Part shown: positions 20,366-31,500 of the stretch, piece after piece
Numbering within the stretch: position 1 is the stretch's first letter
Layout of the letters: the number at the start of each line of letters is the position of its first letter
NCBI GenBank assembly: GCA_025766275.1
Contig: JAFKAC010000045.1
Span: forward strand, 248,001 to 312,000
DNA: 64,000 nucleotides
Source of the DNA: Lactarius indigo
Lineage: Eukaryota; Basidiomycota; Agaricomycetes; Russulales; Russulaceae
Reading direction: 5' to 3'
Translations under genes and position numbers: made by a program
Notes under the pieces: generated by a model
The model's input: the letters and a program-made list of their open reading frames with translations, nothing else
The model's database searches: none
Told to the model about the DNA's origin: nothing

Positions 20366-21811
20366 TCAGGACTCCGGATCTATGAGATCATAGATGTCAG
20401 CGTCGAGGTCATTCTCCGGCCACAGAGAAATATCGAGTCGACAATAATGCGTTTTGAGGAAGAGGAAGGGTCCGCGTTTGCCACACTTGCGGCACATTTC
20501 GTACTGTGGGCACCGAATCTCGTCATGATTGGCGTCAGTGCGAAAGCACCGCCCACACCACCTTCCTTGGGTGTGGGCCGCGATCGTTGGCGGTTCGGGG
20601 ACAGTGAAGGAAGTGGTGGCCTCCGTAGCTATTGCTTGCCGTATGCGTTCGTCGGCCTGATGGGTTGTGACCACTTCTTCGACCATACCGGCACGACGGA
20701 ATATACATCGGTAGGATTGATGTTCTTGGCTTTGGCAATGTCGACAAGCGGGTCGCGGTCTGGTGGGACAGTCGCGTACGATGTGATGGGGGCTGTTGCA
20801 ATGATAGCAACGTCGGCGGTGAGGTTTGTCGGCGAGGCGGGGGAACTCTAATGGTCCTCCGCGTCGTGGGGAGAACGGGATGGCATAGCGGGAGTGGCGA
20901 AGTGGGGCTGGTAGGGCTGTCATACGTGCATATTCGTTGCCGATGGTAGCTAATGCCCCAGCGTACTGAAGGCGCCTTTTAGTGCTGGCTAGCATCATGT
21001 CGACCGTGAGCCGTTCCGCTCGTAATTTGCGTGTGTCTTCCTCCAGCTTTTCGTACTTCTCGTCGAGTTCTTTGAGCGCCGAGAGTCCCGTTCTTAGCCT
21101 AGTGATCTCAGCCGTAAGACGAGGCGAGTTAAGCTCTATGAGTGTCTCGTCTAGAGCACAGGCGCGGATGTCGTGAGGGTCAAAGAACTGGAGTTGTTCC
21201 GCGGTAAAGGGAGGCGCCAAGACGTTCGGCCGAAGTGACGAGAGGTAGACCTCCTCTCCGTAATGAGGTTGTCCCCTTCCCATTGTTCCTACTACCTTGG
21301 TGAATCCCTTGCGATAGTAAATATACTTCGCTGGGTTGGATCCACCGTCTGGTAGCGGGATCTGTAACGGGTAGTACTTGGGGGTGCCAAGAACGTTTGG
21401 GAAGAAAGGAGCCCCTGGGTCATCTGTGTCGTTTGGAGGGGAATCGGGTCGGTCGTAGTCAATGGGGGTGTGGACGCGGACTGGGGTAAACGGTTCTAGA
21501 GGTGGAGGTGGGGTAGACGATGGGGAAGATGGTGGTGACTGAGGTCGCGGTTTGGGTGGAGGGGTCGACTGTTGAGGAGGTGGTGTTGGAGAGTATTGCC
21601 CTTCCTCCGGTGTTGACGGGGTAAGCTCCCCGGGCTCTCGTTCGACGGGGATGGGAGTGGCGACGGTAATATATTGAGGGGACGGTGGTGGTGATAGACG
21701 GGGGATGTCGGTGAGGTCGAGGGTGACAATCCCTCGTTCGAGGGCGATTTCGAGTTGGGGGTTGTTGAGGACGTTGACGGGAGTGGTGTCGACTACTGGG
21801 GTGTCGGTCAT
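20366..21811 (-). CDS. gypsy B third ORF: proline-rich, coiled-coil, zinc-knuckle protein
   Basis: About 481 residues from the ATG at 21811 (MTDTPVVDTTP), some 40 nt after the pol stop, parallel to the arrangement in A. The order is a long proline/serine-rich N-terminus, DDPGAPFFPN and GTMGRGQPHYGEE, a coiled-coil-like stretch (LDEKYEKLEEDTRKLRAE) with MMLASTKRRLQ, knuckles CYHCNSPHHIVRDC and CRHCQSQEHQSYRC, a second pair CGRCFRTDANHDEIRC and CRKCGKRGPF, and an acidic tail ADIYDLIDPES. The alignment with A is collinear but clearly diverged, so the gene has been kept by selection in at least two lineages of elements. Intact here although pol is broken. Confidence 0.8.
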   Translation of the reverse strand: MTDTPVVDTTPVNVLNNPQLEIALERGIVTLDLTDIPRLSPPPSPQYITVATPIPVEREPGELTPSTPEEGQYSPTPPPQQSTPPPKPRPQSPPSSPSSTPPPPLEPFTPVRVHTPIDYDRPDSPPNDTDDPGAPFFPNVLGTPKYYPLQIPLPDGGSNPAKYIYYRKGFTKVVGTMGRGQPHYGEEVYLSSLRPNVLAPPFTAEQLQFFDPHDIRACALDETLIELNSPRLTAEITRLRTGLSALKELDEKYEKLEEDTRKLRAERLTVDMMLASTKRRLQYAGALATIGNEYARMTALPAPLRHSRYAIPFSPRRGGPLEFPRLADKPHRRRCYHCNSPHHIVRDCPTRPRPACRHCQSQEHQSYRCIFRRAGMVEEVVTTHQADERIRQAIATEATTSFTVPEPPTIAAHTQGRWCGRCFRTDANHDEIRCPQYEMCRKCGKRGPFLFLKTHYCRLDISLWPENDLDADIYDLIDPES

Positions 21812-21852
21812 TGTTGCGTTGGGGAATGCGGGACTATGCAAGAGGGGTGTTC

Positions 21853-22212
21853 TTATATCGTTCGTCCAGCCCCCTTGGCGGTTGGATATCGTTGGTAGAA
21901 GTCTTTGATGACGTCTGTGGCGTGGGTCATGTTTGTTGCGGGCTCCCATGTGTTATCGCTTGGTGGGAATCCTTTCCACTTTACTAGGTAGTGGAGTTTG
22001 CGCCCTCTCCCTCGTTCCTGGGCGTCTTCGATCCGCTCCACTTCATACTCCTCTTCTCCATCGATAAGGTCCGGCGGAGGTCGGGTATAGTTCGTGCCAT
22101 GCATCTCCATTTCTTTGTATGGCGTTAGAAGGTTCGCGTGGAATACTGGGTGTATCTTCCATGATGTCAGAAGTTCCAGTTCGTATGAAACATCTGATAG
22201 AACCTTGGCGAT
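21853..22212 (-). CDS. gypsy B pol, 3' end: integrase tail and chromodomain
   Basis: Remainder of Pol beyond the copia insertion. Removing copia and one copy of its gcgat duplication joins KRYGPFNIA to KVLSDVSYELELL in frame. It contains WKIHPVFHANLLTPYKE and a chromodomain (LHYLVKWKGFPPSDNTWEP), then stops at 21853. Confidence 0.9.
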   Translation of the reverse strand: MAKVLSDVSYELELLTSWKIHPVFHANLLTPYKEMEMHGTNYTRPPPDLIDGEEEYEVERIEDAQERGRGRKLHYLVKWKGFPPSDNTWEPATNMTHATDVIKDFYQRYPTAKGAGRTI

Positions 22213-22839
22213 TGATGAACAGCACACATAGATAGCTTACTCACAGAGGGACAAAGTGTTCTGTGGTGAGACAAGCTGGGTGGCTGGAAGCAGCAACAGG
22301 GAATCTAGCAGAGTGAAGCAGAGGTGAAGTCTGGCACACAAGCAGTGAGAACTGATGTTATACATTGGAGAGCAGAAGGCTTACCTGGCACACAAGCAGT
22401 GAGAACTGATGTGGACCAGGAGCGTACATGGTACTCTACTTATACACTTTCTGGTAGTGACACTGTACAAGGGATGTAACACTAAGTCACGCAGTACAAG
22501 GAGCTATTGTTCTACAAACGGACAAAGGAGTGGACGTTCTAAGAACAAGGGAAGAAAGAATAAGGAGAGTCCAGAGCTAAATGATATCATAGTGACATCA
22601 TAATAAGGATAGAACTAAGTACGGAACAAAGGAAACTACAAAGGCGTTTATACAACGCAGAGTCTGGATGTATGATGTCATAGAAGTACAGTGATGTCAT
22701 GTATGACGCAATGATGAGTCCAGATTGTACAGATCAAATAATATCTAATCTACAAGTCCTGTATATCTAATCTAAAGCAGTCCATGCTGCAAGTCCGGTC
22801 CGTACGAGCCGCTAAGTGCGCATGGGTCACTTATCAACA
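22213..22839 (-). repeat. 3' LTR of copia C
   Basis: 627 bp, TG to CA. A 27-bp direct repeat (ctggcacacaagcagtgaga and onward) occurs twice, near 22331 and 22385. One mismatch to the 5' LTR at 22823 (T against C at 28574, CpG). The minus-strand purine run cacggggaga abuts it on the inner side. Confidence 0.95.
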
Positions 22840-22858
22840 TCTCCCCGTGATCTACAAT

Positions 22859-25800
22859 CTAAGTACACACAAGTCCCATGTCATCGTTGTGCTTCTGCAG
22901 CAGGACACGCGGTAGTGACTTTGTGAAGCCGTCCGCAACCATATCCACAGTAGGAGTTCTAATGAGGGTGATGGTCCCCTTTTCGATGTACTCCCGAATG
23001 ACATGATGCCGTATGGCAATGTGCTTAGACCGTCTCCCAGTGACAGGGTTCAAGGCCAAGTCAATGGCACCCTTATTGTCACCATGTAACGGGATGGGGT
23101 CGTCGACCTCGTACCCGAGTTCCGTGAGGAAGCTCTGATACCACGCAGCCTGATTAGCCGCGTCAGTCATGGCCATGTATTCTGCTTCCGTTGTGTTTTG
23201 GGCAACAGTCTTTTGCTTGCGCGAGGACCAGCTTATTGCACCGTTAGCTAGTAAGAACACATAACCAGAGGTGGAGTGGCGGTCATCAGTCTGATCAGCC
23301 AGACTGGAATCAGTGTAGCCATGAAGGCCATCGCCATTGGCGCCATCGTAGACAATGCGCATATCCATAGTTCCCACTAAGTAGGACAGGACATACTGCG
23401 CAAGTCGCAGATGTTGTGGTGAGGGATTCGCTGCGTACTGCGCCAAACGTGACACAGCGAATGAGATATCTGGCCTAGTGCCAATCTGCACATAAAGCAG
23501 ACTCCCAATCAAGGATTGGTAGTGGGAAATATCTGAGGCAGTTGCCTGCGACGTATATTTAACCAGGTGCTCGTCAGCACCAGCGGGCAAGGGTGTGTTA
23601 TGTGGTGTGGCATCAGACATGCCAAAGCGTTCAAGGACATCCTTGATGTAGCCAGACTGATCTATTTCGATGCATCTAAGGGAGCGGTCACGCACAATGC
23701 GCATACCAAGATAAGACTCTATCTCCCCGAGATCTGTCATTTCATAGCGTTCAGACAAGTCTGACTTAAGACGCTTGATTCCACTCAACGAGGGACCCAG
23801 TATAGTGATGTCGTCAACGTAGACAATAACGAAGAGTGGATCATACCCCTCCCGTTGAGGCATCACATATATGCCAGCATCAGCAAACGTCCGCTTAAAG
23901 CCGAGTGCAGTGAGCACTCCATGGAATTGCAAGTTCCATGCGCGGGAGGCCTGTTTGAGACCATATATCGCCTTAACTAGGCGACACACCTTCGTCTCAG
24001 AGCCAGTGACAGTGAAACCTTGTGGCTGCTCCATGTAAATCTCCTCGTCAAGCACGCCATTGAGAAAAGCAGACTTAACATCCATCTGATGGATGTGCCA
24101 GTCCTCCAGCGCGGCCAACGCCAGAAGTAAACGTAGCGACTCAAATCGTGCAACGGGAGAGAAGGTTTCATCAAAATCTACGCCAGGGATTTGCGTGAAT
24201 CCCTTAGCCACCAAACGAGCTCTGTAGCGTCCATCCGCTTTGAGCTTGAAGACCCATTTGGATTTTACTGCCTTGCGATTAGGCGGGAGATCCACTAACT
24301 CCCAAGTCCCATTCTTAGCTAGGGCATCCATTTCATACTGACACGCCTTAGTCCACTCATCTGCAGCTGTAGACCGCATGGCCTCTGCATAGGTTGCAGG
24401 GTCTCGGCCTACAAAGGCAGCAGCCAATAACTCTGCATACCCCAGACGCCTGCCGCGCCATGCCGCATTGTCCGCGTTGAAGTAACGTGGATTAGGTACA
24501 GGGGCACGAGCACTGCGCCTTGGTGCATTGTCCATCTCGCGCAACAGCTGACTACGCTGTGCACGATCCTCAAATCCCCCAGGCATTTCTGGTGAGGGAG
24601 GAGGGACATGGCGCATAATGCGCGTTGCACTAGGACGCGGCGGGGGTGAAGTGGGAGTGGCTTGCTCACGCTTAGGTGTGGTGGGCGGAGCCGGGAGAGC
24701 AGGTGGTGGAGTGGTGGGGCGTGGTAGGACTTGTGGGGGGTCTAGGAGCTTTTCAACATCCTCCTCCTCACTACTACTGGAGTGTGCAGGGGAGGGGGCT
24801 CGCATTGGTGGTAACGCCGGCGGGTGAGGCACGGCAGTCACTGTTGTGCTAGGCACGACTGGTGGTGAAGGTGTAGGGTGTGTCTCAACACCCTGAAGGG
24901 ACGGGAAGCTACTCTCGTCGAATGTCACATCCCTGGACACTCGGACGGAGCGGGTTGAGCGGTCCCAGAGCTTATAGCCCTTAGATTCGGGCTCAAACCC
25001 GATAAGCGTGACCTCAATGGCCTTCGCATCCAGTTTGCGACGCTTATCAGCGGGTACGTGCATGTACCCCTTGCATCCAAAGACGCGAAGATGTGAGACA
25101 TCAGGCACTTTGCCAGAGTGCCAGAGCTCATAAGGAGTGCGCCATTTAAGCCCACGGACTGGAGAGCGGTTATAGATGTGCACAGCTGCGCACACTGCAT
25201 GCTCCCAGAAGCCTTTAGACATGCCAGCTGTGTGAAGCATGGACATTGCCTTATCCATAATGGTGCGGTTAAACCGCTCGGCTTTTCCGTTGGACTGTGG
25301 TGAACCCGGCATCGTGAGGTGATGCTCTATCCCTTTCTGCTTAAGAATGTCCTGCGTGACACTCGACATATATTCGCCACCGCGGTCAGAGTGCAGAGCA
25401 CGCAGTTTATGGCCAGACTGGGTTTCACCCCAAGCCAAATACATCTGCAGCGACTTAGCAAGCTGATCCTTCGACTTAAGGAAGTGTACCACAGTGAACT
25501 TAGTGTGGTCGTCTATGAAGGTGGCAGTGTAGGTCGAGCCTTGCAGGGATTGAGTTTGCATAGGACCGGCGAGGTCACTGTGCACAATCTCAAATTGACG
25601 AGTTGTCCTTTTGTTGGAGGACGCAGAAAAGGGTTGGCGAGTGGATTTACCCATCTCGCACCCACGGCAGACTGTGTGGGCCGTGGTGGAGCTGTCTATG
25701 TCCATGCCAGTAGTGGCAGAGGGACCATGCGCCTTCAGCGCCGCAGAGGAGATGTGTCCCATGCGTTGATGCCAGATATCAAGTGTGGCAGCACTTGATT

Positions 25801-27181
25801 TTGTGTGGGCGTTGAGGCCGACGCTGGCTGCATCCAACCAGTAAAGGTTGTCCTCAAGGTAGCCTTTGGCCACACACTTTTGGTTGACAGATATTTTAAA
25901 TGAGCCACTGTCAAAGGCAATCTCAGCACCCTTTTGTGCTAGGGCGCGCGTCGACAAGAAGCGCGTCTTCACCTGTGGCAGGTGTAGCACATTGCTGAGA
26001 GTGATAGAGATACCCTGGCTCGTTGTAAAGACGACAGACCCAACACCTACTTGGTCTATAGTGGACTTATCACCCAGGCGTACAGTGCCTTTTGTTGGGG
26101 TGTAGTCCTTGAAGTCAGACCGATGTGGGGTGATGTGGTGTGTGGCACCACTGTCCATCATCCAACGCACACGCGAGGCAGCATACAAGGCAACACCAAT
26201 TGATTCAGAGGCCCAGTCTATGGCGGGCTCTTCGACCTCCTTAATGGAGGCGGTGGTAGGTACAAGAATGTGACTATTGGCAGCCTTGTTGCCTGCTTTC
26301 TCCTTCTCCTTTGCGTCAGCCTCATCCTTCTTTTTCTTCCTGCAGTCAGGCTTGATGTGGCCCTTTTTGTTGCAATAGTGGCAGGTCAGACCAGAGTGGT
26401 CCTTCTTGCCTTTTTTGCCCGTCGACTTGACGGGGGCCACCTTGTTGAGGGAAGAGCCAGAGGGCCCGGCGCGGCGAGCTTCTTCCGACACTATGCGCGC
26501 AATTATTTCAGCGTGCTTGAGTGCGGAGGGGGCCCCACTGGCAAGGATGGTTGAGGCCAACACCTCATAAGAGGGCGGCAGCGCGTGGAGGAGAATGAGG
26601 CAGTATTGGACGTCAGAGACACCCATCTGCGCGTTGGAAAGGGCAACCCTAAGCTCATTGAGCTTGGCCAGCTGAGCGGCCATGGGTGCGGAGTCGTCGA
26701 GGCGGGCTTGCGTTAACTGGATCCACAGGTTGAAGATGGTGGTGCTGCCCGAAGCACCAGCGTATACGTCTCTCAACTTGTCCCACTTTGCCTTGAAGGT
26801 GGCATAGACAATATTGTCGGCCACAAGGGAGTAGACATCTGGTTTGAGGTAGAGGCGGAGGTACGCCTTGGAACGACGCTGGACTGAGTCCCACTCATCA
26901 GTAGTGATACCAGATGGGGGTGTGTCCAAGGTGAACACATCTTCAGCCTCATGCAGCGTGAGGATAGCCTCAATGGTCCCAGACCATTCGTTCCAGCCAG
27001 TGCCGTCAAACTGAGTGAGGTGGATGCCTGATGGCATGCCAAAGTTGGCACTGTGGGCCTGAGAGAGACGTGTGGAGGGTGTGGACCCAGAAGGAGGAGG
27101 GAGTGAGCCTCCTGCAGAGCCACCAGTGGGGCTGGGAGGAGCACCAGCACCAGCAGCAGGGGTAGAGGATGAACCAGACAT
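22859..27181 (-). CDS. copia gag-pol polyprotein
   Basis: A single 1,440-residue frame from an ATG at 27181. Order: Gag-like region (about 45-240), zinc knuckle CHYCNKKGHIKPDC (about 270), aspartic protease WMMDSGATHHIT (about 340), integrase with the pre-integrase HQRMGHIS and core pieces HSDLAGPMQ and HSDRGGEYMS (about 470-700), reverse transcriptase (about 935-1180; MDVKSAFLNG and VIVYVDDITILG), and RNase H (LHGYTDSSLADQTDDR, TEAEYMAMTDA, HGDNKGAIDL, with HIAIRHHVIREYI near the end). Pol order protease-integrase-RT-RNase H is diagnostic of copia. No stop or frameshift, so probably functional. Gag and Pol share one frame, so the element must set its Gag excess by other means. Confidence 0.95.
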   Translation of the reverse strand: MSGSSSTPAAGAGAPPSPTGGSAGGSLPPPSGSTPSTRLSQAHSANFGMPSGIHLTQFDGTGWNEWSGTIEAILTLHEAEDVFTLDTPPSGITTDEWDSVQRRSKAYLRLYLKPDVYSLVADNIVYATFKAKWDKLRDVYAGASGSTTIFNLWIQLTQARLDDSAPMAAQLAKLNELRVALSNAQMGVSDVQYCLILLHALPPSYEVLASTILASGAPSALKHAEIIARIVSEEARRAGPSGSSLNKVAPVKSTGKKGKKDHSGLTCHYCNKKGHIKPDCRKKKKDEADAKEKEKAGNKAANSHILVPTTASIKEVEEPAIDWASESIGVALYAASRVRWMMDSGATHHITPHRSDFKDYTPTKGTVRLGDKSTIDQVGVGSVVFTTSQGISITLSNVLHLPQVKTRFLSTRALAQKGAEIAFDSGSFKISVNQKCVAKGYLEDNLYWLDAASVGLNAHTKSSAATLDIWHQRMGHISSAALKAHGPSATTGMDIDSSTTAHTVCRGCEMGKSTRQPFSASSNKRTTRQFEIVHSDLAGPMQTQSLQGSTYTATFIDDHTKFTVVHFLKSKDQLAKSLQMYLAWGETQSGHKLRALHSDRGGEYMSSVTQDILKQKGIEHHLTMPGSPQSNGKAERFNRTIMDKAMSMLHTAGMSKGFWEHAVCAAVHIYNRSPVRGLKWRTPYELWHSGKVPDVSHLRVFGCKGYMHVPADKRRKLDAKAIEVTLIGFEPESKGYKLWDRSTRSVRVSRDVTFDESSFPSLQGVETHPTPSPPVVPSTTVTAVPHPPALPPMRAPSPAHSSSSEEEDVEKLLDPPQVLPRPTTPPPALPAPPTTPKREQATPTSPPPRPSATRIMRHVPPPSPEMPGGFEDRAQRSQLLREMDNAPRRSARAPVPNPRYFNADNAAWRGRRLGYAELLAAAFVGRDPATYAEAMRSTAADEWTKACQYEMDALAKNGTWELVDLPPNRKAVKSKWVFKLKADGRYRARLVAKGFTQIPGVDFDETFSPVARFESLRLLLALAALEDWHIHQMDVKSAFLNGVLDEEIYMEQPQGFTVTGSETKVCRLVKAIYGLKQASRAWNLQFHGVLTALGFKRTFADAGIYVMPQREGYDPLFVIVYVDDITILGPSLSGIKRLKSDLSERYEMTDLGEIESYLGMRIVRDRSLRCIEIDQSGYIKDVLERFGMSDATPHNTPLPAGADEHLVKYTSQATASDISHYQSLIGSLLYVQIGTRPDISFAVSRLAQYAANPSPQHLRLAQYVLSYLVGTMDMRIVYDGANGDGLHGYTDSSLADQTDDRHSTSGYVFLLANGAISWSSRKQKTVAQNTTEAEYMAMTDAANQAAWYQSFLTELGYEVDDPIPLHGDNKGAIDLALNPVTGRRSKHIAIRHHVIREYIEKGTITLIRTPTVDMVADGFTKSLPRVLLQKHNDDMGLVCT

Positions 27182-27963
27182 TGGGATGATTTATCTGTCG
27201 CCGAGGAGCAGTCAGCGACAGTGCTTCATAGTTGCAAGACATAAAGATAGAGGGGGTACCACTCCTGTCTGTGATTCTGTAAGGCCAGAACGCTAGCGCG
27301 TCCTGCCTCCTGATGATATGCCAGTGATACAAGGGCTAGGCCCAGGTTGAGAGAGTCCCTTTGCCATACCATGAGCTAGCTGCCAGCCAGGGTGTGTCTA
27401 AGACACAGCTCAAATGGTTTGCGTCAGGGGGAAGGTGAAGGGAATGCTTTCAGAGCCCAAGGCTGTCTACCTCAGCCTCCTCGGCCTGTTGGTTGCCTCA
27501 TCGCCACAAGTGGCTTTACTGAATCCTTTCCCATTGCCGCTACAAGGCAGGTATCTGGTTGCAGAACACCATAATGGTGAACACCCCCCAGAGCCTGAAC
27601 CAGGTTTTACACTCCCATGGTGAGGAGATCCTGCGCCCAGTGTGGAGCACCAGAGACAGCTGGCGCTAAGCTCCACAATACACAGCCCAGTGGGCCATGC
27701 ACGCCTGGATATTTTGAAGTTAAGGGGCTACCAGACCCAGTCTCCTTGCGCATAGCGCAGGGGCTAGGAAAACAGTAGGGGTGAAAGTAGGACTACTGGG
27801 CAGTATATACACAGGAGGTTCCTTAGCAGAGACAAGTGGCGCCCCACTGCTCTCTGCCTTGGGCAAGGCTGGTAAGGCCCCAGACAGACCTTAGCCTGGT
27901 GTGTCCTCCTAGGAAGACAGTGACCAGCCAAGTGGAGTGGCTAGGGCACCAGGGCCCATAACC
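27182..27963 (-). other. copia 5' leader and primer-binding site
   Basis: 782 nt between the 5' LTR and the gag-pol start without a credible gene. Its first bases on the minus strand (27963 downward) read ggttatgggccctggtgc. This is complementary to the anticodon region of initiator tRNA-Met (GGGCCCAUAACC), the site used by Drosophila copia, which primes on a tRNA half-molecule and not on the 3' CCA end. The match is seen in the sequence; the priming mode is inferred. Confidence 0.65.
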
Positions 27964-28590
27964 TGATGAACAGCACACATAGATAGCTTACTCACAGAGG
28001 GACAAAGTGTTCTGTGGTGAGACAAGCTGGGTGGCTGGAAGCAGCAACAGGGAATCTAGCAGAGTGAAGCAGAGGTGAAGTCTGGCACACAAGCAGTGAG
28101 AACTGATGTTATACATTGGAGAGCAGAAGGCTTACCTGGCACACAAGCAGTGAGAACTGATGTGGACCAGGAGCGTACATGGTACTCTACTTATACACTT
28201 TCTGGTAGTGACACTGTACAAGGGATGTAACACTAAGTCACGCAGTACAAGGAGCTATTGTTCTACAAACGGACAAAGGAGTGGACGTTCTAAGAACAAG
28301 GGAAGAAAGAATAAGGAGAGTCCAGAGCTAAATGATATCATAGTGACATCATAATAAGGATAGAACTAAGTACGGAACAAAGGAAACTACAAAGGCGTTT
28401 ATACAACGCAGAGTCTGGATGTATGATGTCATAGAAGTACAGTGATGTCATGTATGACGCAATGATGAGTCCAGATTGTACAGATCAAATAATATCTAAT
28501 CTACAAGTCCTGTATATCTAATCTAAAGCAGTCCATGCTGCAAGTCCGGTCCGTACGAGCCGCTAAGTGCGCACGGGTCACTTATCAACA
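27964..28590 (-). repeat. 5' LTR of copia C
   Basis: 627 bp, identical to the 3' LTR except at 28574. Confidence 0.95.
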
Positions 28591-31500
28591 GCGATGTTAA
28601 AGGGTCCGTACCGCTTTGGGGCTAATTTGCTTGTGGGGTAGAAGGTACGGAGATTGGTCCCTTCTAACCATACTCGATCCCCTTGCTGATAAGGTGTGAA
28701 CCCCGTTTTTCCTCGTTGGGCCATAAGACGTTGTGCGTGTTTGATACTATCTTGTGCATGTTGTCGGAGTATCTGCAATTCTTCCAACCTTTGATCCACT
28801 GCGGGGCTGTGTGATGGTTTTGGTGTCCATACAGTTCGTGGTTCCCATCCCATGATGAGAGAAAAGGGGGAATGCCGGGTGGTGGCATTTCTCCAGGAAT
28901 TGTGAGCGAATTGTGCCATGGGTAGCAGTTCCGCCCAGTTGTCCTGTTGCACGTTACACCAGTGTCACAAGTATTGTTCTAACCATTGGTTTGTTCGTTC
29001 TGATTGGCCGTCCGTTTGCGGGTGATATGCTGATGATACGTTTTGCTGTATCCCCAGCGTTTTGCACAGTTGTCACATAAACATAGATGCGAATCTTGGA
29101 TCTCGATCGGATATGATTCTTCGGGGTAGGCCGTAATGGGGATAGATATGCCGGAGATAAAGTTTTGCCACGCCTTCCGACGTTATGGTTTCGTTACACG
29201 GTATGAATATTGCCGCTTTCGAGCAGTCGTGGTCTGTGACGGTGAGGATTGAGTCAAACCCTTTTGATATCGGGAGTTTGACTATGAAGTCCATGGCTAC
29301 CACTTCAAACGGTTCGGCCAATGGTTCAGTGGTGATGGGGAATAAGTGGGGTTTCTGTCGGTGGTGATTGATCTTGTTACTTTGGCATGTTGCACACCCC
29401 TTGACGTAGGCTTCCACGTCTTTGCGCATGTTGGGCCACCAGAAATCACGTCGTAACAGATCTAAAGTGTTTGCAATCCCTGGGTGTCCTGCGCTTGGAG
29501 TATCGTGGAAGAAGGTGATTACCCCCCGTTTAAGTTCGTTGTTTCCCACGACAACGAGAGCATCGCCCTTCCACCACAGCCCATCGTGTTTCTTTAGGTT
29601 GTGGGGTTCGATCCACGGGAGGAGTGCCGATTCGTCCATGTTTTGTGCAATTTGAGTCCATATATCCATGTCGTGCATGGATGTTTGGGTAATTTTGAGA
29701 AATACGTCGTCCGGGAGTACTGTGACGTGATCGTTGTCACTGGTGCCGTCATCATAATCAGGCCTTCTCGATAAGGAGTCTGCTTGCGTATTCTTGGTAC
29801 CAGGGATATGTTTGAGTATGAAGTTGTATTCCGATAGTTCTTGGAACTCCCGTGCTACTCGTCGACTGATTTTCCTGGGTTCTTTCCAATATTGCAGGTT
29901 GGCATGGTCCGTGTGGATTGTTATTAAGTGGGGGGATCCCACGAGGTATGTTCGCCAAGTGCGTAACGCTTTAACGATTGCTAGTAACTCCCTATCGTAA
30001 ATGTCGTAATTGCGTTCGGCTTCTGATAGGGATTCGGAATAGAATGCGACCGGATGCATTTTGTTGTCTTCTCCCTTTTGATTTAGGACAGCTCCTAGGG
30101 CATAACTTGAAGCGTCGACTTCGATTTCGAAGGGTTGATCTAGTTTCGGGAACAATAAGACCGGTTCCGAACTGATTCGTTCTTTGATGGTGTCGAAGGC
30201 TTTTTGTCTAGCTTCCGTCCATTCCCAAGGGGCGTCTTTCTTCGTAAGGTCGTGGAGGGGTCTCGCAATTGTAGAGAATCCCCGTATGAATCGCCGGTAG
30301 AAATTGCAGAATCCTAAGAAGGCTTGTACTTCTTTGAGTGATGTCGGCGCCTTCCATTCCCGGACCCCCTGCACTTTGATTGGGTCCATTCGCAGTTGTC
30401 CGTGTCCAATAATTAGTCCTAGGTATTCCACCTCATGGACTTCGAATACGCATTTCTCTGGTTTAATGTATAAGTCGTGTTTGTCGCAGAGGTCGAGGAC
30501 TTGGTGTAGCACCATTCTGTGGTGTGTACGGTTGTCCGCAGTCGCGATTAGAATATCGTCCATGTAGACGATCACTTCTCCTGTCAACACTAACTCCCGG
30601 AAGATAGTGTCCATCATGGTTTGGAAGGTGCTAGGGGAATTAGTGAGGCCAAAGAACATGACTCGTGGTTCGAACAACCCCTGATTTGTCTTGAACGCCG
30701 CCTTCCATTCGTCCCCCTGTTTGATCCGAACGTTATTGTATCCCCATCGGATATCAAGTTTCGAGTAAAGCCTTGCTTCTCGGATTTTGTCGATAAGTTC
30801 GGGGATTAGGGGGAGTGGGTAGTGGTTCTTTACGGTTAGTTCGTTGAGGCGGCGGTAGTCCTGTACCGGGCGTAGTTTCCCGTCCTTCTTTTTGATGAAA
30901 AAGAAGGGGGATGCGTAAGGGGATTTGGACGGTTGGATGTACTTCTTTTCCAGGTGTTCGGTCACGAATTCTGTTAATTTTTCGTTTTCCAGGATTGTGA
31001 GTGGGTATACTTTGCAATCCATTGTCTCAGGGGCAGTTGGGACCAGATCGATGGCGTGGTCCCACGGGCACGAAGGGGGGAAGCGCTGAGACGCTTCCTC
31101 ACTGAAAACTTTCTGATGCCTCCGGTATTCTTCCGGGACCATCTCTTCGAAGGTTTTCTGGGGTCTTTTGGCCGCTTCTTGCTGTGCTAATTCTGATGCT
31201 GTCGTTGTTTTTCACAGCCGGATACAGGGTTCGTCTTCTTCTTGTAGCTGTTCCCAGGTTGATTCGTCCAGTTGATACGTCTCCAATGCCTTAATGGTTG
31301 CTTCAAGAGGCATGGCTTCGTCGGACAGGTGCAGACTGGTGATAACCACTGGTTGGAATTCTTCGTCGAGTGTGGCATCTCGCCAGTGGAACTTGGGTTC
31401 AAAAGCCGTAAACCAGGGATATCCCAGTATGACTTCGTCGTTTCCTAAGTCCGTGATAAGGAATCGAAGGTTTTGGGTCTTTCCCCCGGTTTTAACGGTG

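Larger units (their letters stand above)
22213..28590 (-). mobile_element. Ty1/copia retrotransposon C, apparently complete
   Basis: 6,378 bp with 627-bp LTRs differing at one base, 5-bp duplication gcgat (22208-22212 and 28591-28595), one uninterrupted gag-pol ORF, primer-binding site and purine tract. It is the innermost of four nested elements. Everything needed for retrotransposition is readable, so it is a candidate for recent or current activity. Confidence 0.95.

Noticed and set aside
17059..21811. Third ORFs of the gypsy elements as envelope genes
   Set aside because: They lack a signal peptide and transmembrane segment and instead carry zinc knuckles, so a nucleic-acid-binding role fits better.
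25319..25798. Plus-strand frames antisense to copia and gypsy genes
   Set aside because: They are mirror frames of strongly supported minus-strand polyproteins.
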